A stretch of DNA of 33,515 nucleotides. Origin: a virus. Within the stretch, counting starts at the first letter, position 1, and every line of letters starts with the position of its first letter. Of the stretch, positions 28,578 through 33,515 are shown one piece after another. The notes under the pieces are model-generated. The model searched no databases. It was given only the letters and a program-made list of their open reading frames with translations, and was not told the DNA's origin. The translations under genes and the position numbers were made by a program. The DNA lies in the IMG/VR virus record IMGVR_UViG_3300047476_001245, positions 1 through 33,515 of that record; one strand, written 5' to 3'.

Positions 28578-30908
28578 TTAAAATCCTATTCTAAGCATTA
28601 TACTACCAGAGGTACTTTGAATATCTTGACTGTGTAAATGCACAGCTCCTATAATCGCAGACACCTTTTGGGAAAGTTGCTTGCCCACACCCAACCGAGA
28701 TACAGTAAGGTTTGTTGAAGTTTGTGCTACTTCTCCGTAAACATTCATAGTACCGAACTGTCTATCGTAACGTAGTCCATATTCATGAGTGCGTGTGTTA
28801 TTATCCACAGCAGAATAATTTATAGCTGTGATTGCACTTCCAGATTCTACCACTGCATCTCTGCGATTGTTTTCGTGTCTTACCCCCACAAAAGGTCTAA
28901 GCCCTGCTATATCTGGAGTGTATAGTCTAGCATTGATCCAGTAGTCGTTACCGTTGGTTTTACTGCTGTTTGAGTAACCCAATGCTGGTAGACTGTGACT
29001 GGCTGCGAACATATTGTTGGCATATCCCAACTGTGAACTTACAATCCAGTTTCTAGCCACCCAGGTTGAGTTCAAGGCAAAAATGTCCTTGGTTAGACTG
29101 CCGGTAGCATCATTACCGCCCATGTTGCTGTCAAAGCGACTTAAAGAAAATCCAACCACTAAATTTTCTCGTAACAGTTTGTCTAATCCAAAACCATAAC
29201 GTGAACTCATGATCAAGTAGTTGTCAAAACTATAGTCTGCTGTTTTCTCTCCAAATGCATAAAAAGAAACAGTTCTAGCAGAATCAACATTGCCTTTAAA
29301 ACTTAATTCACCGTTGATCACAGAATGTCTGTTTAACAAATTATCAGAGCTGAGTAAATTGGCCAGATTATTTGTTTGTGACAATACTGCATACTGATCA
29401 ATTCTTGTGTAATAGCTCTGATCGTCGCTGGTAGTAGAAACAGTATTAAAAGTACTGGTAGTTGTAACCACTTGATTGCTGGTACTAGTGGTAGTTACCG
29501 GAGTACCGTTTGTAGTAGTGGTTGTGCCATCACTATAAGTTGTAACAGTGGTTGGCGTGGTTGTGGTGGTTGTGGTAACAGGTGTGATTTGAGTCACCAC
29601 TCTAGTTACAGGTGTGGTTGTTACCACGGTGGTATTACGATTGATTTCAAGAGTTTTTTCAGTTTGTGTACCTCTAGTGTCGGTCACAGTGGTAACGCTG
29701 CTGGGTGCGCCCGCGGTGTCCGCAGTTGTGCTAGTTGTGGTGCCATAACTAACTGAAGTGTTTACAATGTTTGCACCAGGAGTAGTACTAACCACAGTAG
29801 GGGTCATGCTGCTCACAGAACCAGGTGTGCCAGGATTTGCAATTGTACCAGACCCAGAAGCTACACTGGTTGTGGAGTTGTTGCTATCATAATAGTAAGT
29901 AACTTCACCAATTTGTACGCTATCGCATGCCAGAGTACCCAGTGCTGCTTGACATGCAGCAATTGATCCGTAGTCATCTATGGCCTTGATACTCGGAAAG
30001 GTAATAAAGTAGTACACATAAGCATTGGTGTTGGCAATGCTAATCATGCTAGTCTGTGTGTAACGTCCGCTTACGTTTTCCAATGTGGTGCTTTGGTTGG
30101 CTGTGATTTCAGTCCAGGTTACACCATCGTTAGATCCGTACAATGTGAACTTGGTGGGATCACGTGGTACAAAATCATTGGCTGTGGTAAATTTTATGCC
30201 ATCAATAACCTTGCCTGCATTCAGTGTGATAGTGAAACCAGCATTAGCGCGATCAAAGTTTAGATACTTGCTACCACTAGCGCCATCAACTGCTTGTGTG
30301 GCTCCTTCGCCGGCTGGACTGTTGTTACTGGTTGGAGTTATTGCAGTAATAATTCCGCTGGTCACTGCGGTAGGATTTGGTGCAGGTGTTCCGCTACCAC
30401 CACTGCTGGCAGTTTGCCCAGCACTCAATGGAGTGGTACTGGCCCAGGTGTATGAACTGGCATCTGTGCCAGACACACTGGTATCCATGTTGGTAAATGA
30501 ACCGCTTTGCCCATATGCATAACCTGCACTGGTGGTGATTACTGTGCCAAAAAATCCTGAACCCACATAGAACAGTGCGTCTGGACCAATGGCTTGCAAG
30601 GTACCAGTATTGTGCAATACTTGTGCTAGTGTGCCATCTGAGTTGTAAAGGCCCAATCCATACGTACCCGGATTGGTAGTTGAGTTGAAAAATGCAAAAT
30701 ACTGTCCACTGCCCACTGTAGGATGTTGAAAATTCATATCGAATGGTGCAATGAAATTACTAGCATTTAAGGTGGTACCAGACCAGTAATATTGAACGTC
30801 AAAAATTTGGTTAGTGCTAAAATGTCCGTCTGTGATATCTGCTTTAGCTGGAAGAATAGATGATAGAAAAACAGCAAGAGTCACAGCGACTCTGCTGAAG
30901 AATTTCAT
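28578..30908 (-). CDS. autotransporter-like outer-membrane protein with discoidin-like domain
   Basis: A 776-residue type V secretion-like protein. It starts with a Sec signal peptide (MKFFSRVAVTLAVFLSSILP, cleavage after AKA at 23). Residues 24-180 form a PEP-CTERM/autotransporter-style beta passenger (DVQYYWSGTTLNASNFIAPF). Residues about 190-340 look like an F5/8 type C (discoidin) carbohydrate-binding module (GFTITLNAGKVIDGIKFTTA; TKFTLYGSNDGVTWTEITAN). Residues 370-495 are a Thr/Val/Ser stalk. Residues about 530-776 are a C-terminal beta barrel with alternating aromatic strands, ending in MLRIGF with the terminal Phe recognised by BAM. The ATG at 30908 follows AAGGAG; the longer upstream frame is rejected. 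It sits between the tRNA terminator and a divergent promoter. I infer host surface display, perhaps altering receptor access or adhesion. Confidence 0.85.
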   Translation of the reverse strand: MKFFSRVAVTLAVFLSSILPAKADITDGHFSTNQIFDVQYYWSGTTLNASNFIAPFDMNFQHPTVGSGQYFAFFNSTTNPGTYGLGLYNSDGTLAQVLHNTGTLQAIGPDALFYVGSGFFGTVITTSAGYAYGQSGSFTNMDTSVSGTDASSYTWASTTPLSAGQTASSGGSGTPAPNPTAVTSGIITAITPTSNNSPAGEGATQAVDGASGSKYLNFDRANAGFTITLNAGKVIDGIKFTTANDFVPRDPTKFTLYGSNDGVTWTEITANQSTTLENVSGRYTQTSMISIANTNAYVYYFITFPSIKAIDDYGSIAACQAALGTLACDSVQIGEVTYYYDSNNSTTSVASGSGTIANPGTPGSVSSMTPTVVSTTPGANIVNTSVSYGTTTSTTADTAGAPSSVTTVTDTRGTQTEKTLEINRNTTVVTTTPVTRVVTQITPVTTTTTTTPTTVTTYSDGTTTTTNGTPVTTTSTSNQVVTTTSTFNTVSTTSDDQSYYTRIDQYAVLSQTNNLANLLSSDNLLNRHSVINGELSFKGNVDSARTVSFYAFGEKTADYSFDNYLIMSSRYGFGLDKLLRENLVVGFSLSRFDSNMGGNDATGSLTKDIFALNSTWVARNWIVSSQLGYANNMFAASHSLPALGYSNSSKTNGNDYWINARLYTPDIAGLRPFVGVRHENNRRDAVVESGSAITAINYSAVDNNTRTHEYGLRYDRQFGTMNVYGEVAQTSTNLTVSRLGVGKQLSQKVSAIIGAVHLHSQDIQSTSGSIMLRIGF

Positions 30909-30977
30909 TTTGTAGAGCTCCTTTAAAAAAATTAAGAACGTGATTGAAAAACAGAAGTAGATTGAATTGGTGTTCTT

Positions 30978-31005
30978 TTTATATCTACAAGAATATTTAA
31001 TCCAA
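30978..31005 (-). promoter_or_regulatory. possible sigma70 promoter for the autotransporter gene
   Basis: On the minus strand TTGGAT (31000-31005), 16 bases, TATAAA (30978-30983). The spacer also holds ATTAAATA (30994-31001), late-like. Both are only partial matches. Confidence 0.4.
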
Positions 31006-31012
31006 TAAAGTG

Positions 31013-31021
31013 TGTTATAAT
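31013..31021 (+). promoter_or_regulatory. extended -10 promoter (TGTTATAAT) for the 31055 gene
   Basis: TGT followed by a perfect TATAAT, the extended -10 form that can do without a good -35; the hexamer 17 bases upstream (ATATTT) is poor. It lies 34 bases before the ATG and is divergent from the autotransporter gene. Confidence 0.55.
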
Positions 31022-31054
31022 CTAGTGTTACAATACCCAGCATAAGTACAGTTT

Positions 31055-31480
31055 ATGGAACTCAGCGAATACGATCCCATGCGCCACCACAGCATAGCCT
31101 ATCCTATGGAGGTAGGTGCGCCCAAGTTTGAGCTGGTGCCGGTTACCAAGCAGAAAGATCTCATGGTGAATGCTGCTAGGATGCATGCGCAGCAGGAATA
31201 TGATCGTATCATGGAAGTGGTGCGAGTGCTGCAAAAGCAAGCAGAAGACATAAAGAAACGTTTAGATCTAACTGATCAAGTGCATGCTGCTGCATACCAG
31301 CATCAACTGTACCCAGGACAAATGTACTGGCTAGCAAATGATAATAAAAAAGGTGGAACTGTGCTCATGCACACTGGTCCCATGGACTGGAGTACAGGCA
31401 AGCCAGAACATCTAGAATACATCACACGAATACAATGGCTAGGAGATTATACCTGGAGAGAAGTTACGGAAAATGAGTAA
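31055..31480 (+). CDS. DUF2452-like protein
   Basis: A 141-residue protein with the pattern I associate with DUF2452: an N-terminal SIAYPMEVGAPKFELVP segment, a helix EYDRIMEVVRVLQKQAEDIK continuing RLDLTDQVHAAAYQ, and the end YPGQMYWLANDN...GPMDW. The function of this family is unknown. The next gene overlaps by eight bases. It has an extended -10 promoter. Confidence 0.72.
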   Translation: MELSEYDPMRHHSIAYPMEVGAPKFELVPVTKQKDLMVNAARMHAQQEYDRIMEVVRVLQKQAEDIKKRLDLTDQVHAAAYQHQLYPGQMYWLANDNKKGGTVLMHTGPMDWSTGKPEHLEYITRIQWLGDYTWREVTENE

Positions 31481-32093
31481 CTGGTATCCTCTGAGTTTAC
31501 CTCTATCGCCCGTACGGTCAAACTTGTCTTTTAGAAAATTTAGTGGATCGGGGCTCTGGAATGTTTATCTTGATTCTTTATCTATTCTAAACGAAGAGTT
31601 AATTAAGATATTACAAAAACTAGGAGCTGACCCCGGAATGGTGGTGATATTTGAATCATTGGAACAAGAGCGAAAAAATGCTTATTTGCACAAGGATTTA
31701 ATTTGGAAAAATAACAACTGGGCCACAGTTCCTTGCGCAATCAATTGGGAACTACAACCTACTCAAACCATTATCCAATGGTTTAATACAGATTTTTGTA
31801 ACGAGTATTGGCCCAACGCAGATTTTAATAATACCACGTGGCCTAAAAAATATCTAAATGGTATTGGATATGTTCCAGGCGACACAGATGGTGTACCTGA
31901 CAATGCTGTGTTAGTGCAGCAAGCAGAAATTAATAATACCTCTCCAATTTTGTTTAGAACTGACGTTGCACATTGTGTTAATTTTAAATCTCAGTGGCCA
32001 AATAGATTTGTGTTCAGTTTGCGATTTAACAATATAACCACTTGGGACCACGCAGTAGAAATTTTTCAAAAAGTTTTTGTTGACAATAATTAG
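31473..32093 (+). CDS. 2OG-Fe(II) oxygenase-like protein
   Basis: A 206-residue protein with a possible iron-binding facial triad of the 2-oxoglutarate oxygenase fold. HKD in YLHKDLIWKNNN supplies H-x-D; the distal His is in FRTDVAHCVNF, followed by Arg in NRFVFSLRF, the usual co-substrate contact. AINWELQPTQT, with its strand pattern and Trp, also fits the double-stranded beta-helix. The hydroxylation target, if any, is unknown. Its end overlaps the -35 of the second tRNA promoter. The assignment is from motif spacing and remains tentative. Confidence 0.6.
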   Translation: MSNWYPLSLPLSPVRSNLSFRKFSGSGLWNVYLDSLSILNEELIKILQKLGADPGMVVIFESLEQERKNAYLHKDLIWKNNNWATVPCAINWELQPTQTIIQWFNTDFCNEYWPNADFNNTTWPKKYLNGIGYVPGDTDGVPDNAVLVQQAEINNTSPILFRTDVAHCVNFKSQWPNRFVFSLRFNNITTWDHAVEIFQKVFVDNN

Positions 32094-32108
32094 AAATATA
32101 AGTACAAT
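32080..32108 (+). promoter_or_regulatory. sigma70 promoter (TTGACA-17-TACAAT) for tRNA-Ser/Trp and hldE genes
   Basis: Perfect -35 (32080-32085), -10 TACAAT (32103-32108; five of six), 17-base spacer, 10 bases before tRNA-Ser. Confidence 0.85.
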
Positions 32109-32118
32109 AGAGGAATAC

Positions 32119-32211
32119 GGAAACGTGGCTGAGTGGCCGAAGGCAGCGGTTTGCTAAACCGTCGATCATTTTAAAAGTGGTCCGTGGGTTCGAATCCCAC
32201 CGTTTCCGCCA
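32119..32211 (+). tRNA. tRNA-Ser (GCU)
   Basis: A 93-base class II tRNA: acceptor GGAAACG with CGTTTCC, anticodon loop TTGCTAA (GCU), long variable arm (CGATCATTTTAAAAGTGGTC), T arm GTGGG-TTCGAAT-CCCAC, discriminator G, encoded CCA. Confidence 0.94.
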
Positions 32212-32217
32212 GAACAT

Positions 32218-32291
32218 TCCGGGCTAGTATAATGGCAGTGCGGCGGTCTCCAAAACCGTTAGTCGGGGTTCGATTCCCTGGTCCGGAGCCA
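32218..32291 (+). tRNA. tRNA-Trp (CCA)
   Basis: A 74-base cloverleaf: acceptor TCCGGGC with GTCCGGA (one G-U pair), anticodon loop CTCCAAA (CCA), T loop TTCGATT, discriminator G and encoded CCA. Its 3' GGAG lies nine bases before the next ATG. Confidence 0.92.
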
Positions 32292-32297
32292 ATATAA

Positions 32298-32696
32298 ATG
32301 AAACGTATCTTTGTAAACGGCACCTTTGACATTGTACATCGTGGGCATATAGAACTATTAAACTATGCTCGCAGTCAAGGTGACCACCTATTGGTAGCCA
32401 TAGACAGCGATCAAAGAGTACAACAACTAAAAGGCTCCACTCGTCCAATCAACACTCTTGAAGACCGCATGTTCATGCTTTCTAATCTACGATCTGTTGA
32501 TCAAGTGGTTAGTTTTAGTTCTGACCAAGAGCTAGAAAGCATAATTAAACAGTATGCACCCGACGCCATGATCAAAGGATCAGATTACATTGGCAAACAC
32601 ATTATTGGTGCAGAATATTGCAAGGCAATTGAATTTTATCAACTGGTAAATGGATACTCAACTACACAAAAAATACAAGATATTGTTGGTAGGTGA
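32298..32696 (+). CDS. hldE-C: D-glycero-beta-D-manno-heptose 1-phosphate adenylyltransferase (HldE C-domain-like)
   Basis: A 132-residue cytidylyltransferase-fold enzyme equal to the second domain of HldE (RfaE), which makes ADP-heptose from heptose 1-phosphate and ATP. The signature reads NGTFDIVHRGHIELL (7-21), with LLVAIDSDQRVQQLKGSTRP and NTLEDRMFMLSNLRSVDQVV following, then MIKGSDYIGK and YSTTQKIQDI, all matching E. coli HldE in order. It starts six bases after tRNA-Trp. In bacteria this domain follows the kinase; here it precedes it as a separate gene overlapping it by 47 bases. Confidence 0.92.
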   Translation: MKRIFVNGTFDIVHRGHIELLNYARSQGDHLLVAIDSDQRVQQLKGSTRPINTLEDRMFMLSNLRSVDQVVSFSSDQELESIIKQYAPDAMIKGSDYIGKHIIGAEYCKAIEFYQLVNGYSTTQKIQDIVGR

Positions 32697-33420
32697 CAAC
32701 GGAGTCGACCAGTATCAATATGGTACTGTGAATCGCATCAGCCCCGAAGCACCTGTACCTGTGCTAGATCTCAGTCATACCATTACCAAGCCAGGCATGG
32801 CAGCTAATGTGCTGGAAAATCTCAAAGCTCTAGGCTGCGATGTTACTTTTGAACATGGACTAAAAACCTGTATCAAAACTCGAGTGATTGACCTACGCAG
32901 CAAACAGCAGTTGATACGCATAGATCAAGATCAAGAATCACGTTCAGTAAAAATCAACTATAATTCTCTTAGCAAATATGATGCCATTGTGGTCAGCGAC
33001 TATGCCAAAGGATCAGTAGACTATGACTGTGTGCAAAATTTAAGATTAAACTATACTGGTCCAATCTTTGTGGATACTAAGAAAACTGATCTAGCAAAAT
33101 TCACTGGTTGCACAATCAAGATCAATCAGTTAGAATACAGTAAGCTGGTAACCAAACCTGATCTGCTTACCGACATGATTGTTACGCAAGGAGATCGTGG
33201 TGCCATGTGGAATGGCAGATTGTATCCTGCACAACCTGTAGAAGTATCAGATGTATGCGGTGCAGGAGACACGTTTTTAGCAGCCTTGTGCTATGGGTAT
33301 CTTGAAACACAGGATATGGCGCAGGCAGTGGAATTTGCATTAAGAGCCAGTGCTGTAACTGTACAACATGTGGGAGTGTATGCTCCACGATTAGAAGAAA
33401 TTAACCAGGAGAAATCATGA
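32650..33420 (+). CDS. hldE-N: heptose 7-phosphate kinase (HldE N-domain-like, PfkB family)
   Basis: A 256-residue ribokinase-like enzyme matching the first domain of HldE (about 318 residues). The start ILLVGDNGVDQYQYGTVNRI plus SPEAPVPVL, the segment KTRVIDLRSKQQLIRIDQD, DAIVVSDYAKGSV, and the catalytic GAGDTF with D207 (204-209) are in HldE order. Relative to E. coli about 30-40 residues are missing between GMAANVLENLKALG and KTRVI, removing part of the lid. It would phosphorylate D-glycero-D-manno-heptose 7-phosphate at O1. Together with the adenylyltransferase it could raise ADP-heptose for LPS core assembly, but the intervening GmhB phosphatase is not seen here. Confidence 0.88.
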   Translation: MDTQLHKKYKILLVGDNGVDQYQYGTVNRISPEAPVPVLDLSHTITKPGMAANVLENLKALGCDVTFEHGLKTCIKTRVIDLRSKQQLIRIDQDQESRSVKINYNSLSKYDAIVVSDYAKGSVDYDCVQNLRLNYTGPIFVDTKKTDLAKFTGCTIKINQLEYSKLVTKPDLLTDMIVTQGDRGAMWNGRLYPAQPVEVSDVCGAGDTFLAALCYGYLETQDMAQAVEFALRASAVTVQHVGVYAPRLEEINQEKS

Positions 33421-33515
33421 GTGTGAAAAAAGACAGTAAACGTGACCCAATGAAAACCAAGACAGGTAAAACACGACTGGGTCCACTGAATCTGGAACAG
33501 TTAAACAAGCTGATG
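33417..33515 (+). CDS. start of a Lys-rich protein, cut by the window end
   Basis: The first 33 codons of a gene that overlaps the kinase stop (ATGA) and has CCAGGAG as ribosome site. It begins MSVKKDSKRDPMKTKTGKTR and continues LGPLNLEQLNKLM. Basic and probably cytoplasmic. It belongs to the same operon; I cannot name it. Confidence 0.75.
   Translation, partial: MSVKKDSKRDPMKTKTGKTRLGPLNLEQLNKLM

Noticed and set aside
29472-29756. Plus-strand Cys/Gly/Ser-rich open frame
   Set aside because: Antisense of the low-complexity Thr stalk; the Cys richness is an artefact of reading ACA/ACC repeats on the other strand.
29430-29770. Dense short repeats (gtggtt/accaca type) resembling a repeat array
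   Set aside because: They are the codons of the Thr/Val-rich stalk of the autotransporter; no regular repeat-spacer structure of a CRISPR array.
30909-31043. 45-residue N-terminal extension of the autotransporter frame
   Set aside because: It has no ribosome site and would bury the signal peptide; AAGGAG precedes the ATG at 30908.

Overview
This window is part of the genome of a T4-like contractile-tailed bacteriophage (myovirus) that infects a Gram-negative bacterium. Recognisable T4 homologues are the neck proteins gp13, gp14 and gp15, tail sheath gp18, tail tube gp19, head-completion nuclease gp4, both terminase subunits (gp16, gp17), single-strand binding protein gp32, UvsX and UvsY. Motifs like the T4 late promoter (TATAAATA) and near-consensus host sigma70 promoters (TTGACA-17-TATAAT) sit in front of many genes. 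Many accompanying unknown proteins look like those of marine and freshwater T4-like phages. Base composition is moderate (roughly 40-45% GC by eye), which argues against a very AT-rich host such as SAR11. The host is not identifiable. An outer-membrane autotransporter, heptose genes and a secreted nuclease point to a diderm host, perhaps a proteobacterium.

Layout. Positions 1-3282 (minus strand) hold gp14, gp15 and a Nudix hydrolase. Positions 3371-7167 hold an unknown 405-residue gene behind a perfect sigma70 promoter, gp13, a small capsid-targeted protein, a deoxynucleotide kinase and a convergent HNH gene. Positions 7270-14146 hold tail sheath, tail tube, a second tail-tube-like protein, an unknown, gp4 and the small terminase. 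Positions 14169-18857 hold three putative internal-head proteins, a secreted endonuclease and a small protein. Positions 18854-20361 (minus) hold a possible capsid-packaged nuclease and an HNH endonuclease. Positions 20398-23775 hold the large terminase and a large virion-type protein. Positions 23869-27703 hold gp32, UvsX, a small acidic protein, UvsY, a small unknown and a methyltransferase. Positions 27740-28537 hold four tRNAs with an HNH gene among them. Positions 28578-30908 (minus) encode an autotransporter. Positions 31055-33515 hold a DUF2452-like gene, a 2OG-oxygenase-like gene, two tRNAs, a split and reordered hldE pair and the start of another gene.

How it works together. The structural genes are served by late-type motifs. 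Unknown 405, the kinase, gp32, uvsX and the tRNA clusters carry sigma70 promoters expected to work early; gp32 carries both kinds superimposed. Several promoters are nested inside hairpins, so that the upstream transcript would terminate while the new transcript keeps only the right arm, which supplies the ribosome-binding site. Several proteins begin like T4 internal proteins (short MK-led peptide ending in L/I-x-E), suggesting a set of head-packaged proteins processed by the prohead protease.

The most unusual content is the cell-envelope set around the tRNAs: a complete autotransporter with a discoidin-like domain, ADP-heptose synthesis genes, and a signal-peptide-bearing DNA/RNA nuclease further upstream. 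I infer host-surface or periplasm remodelling during infection, but the sequence alone does not prove this. The portal, prohead protease, scaffold and major capsid genes are not in the window. No stretch longer than 300 bases lacks a gene.
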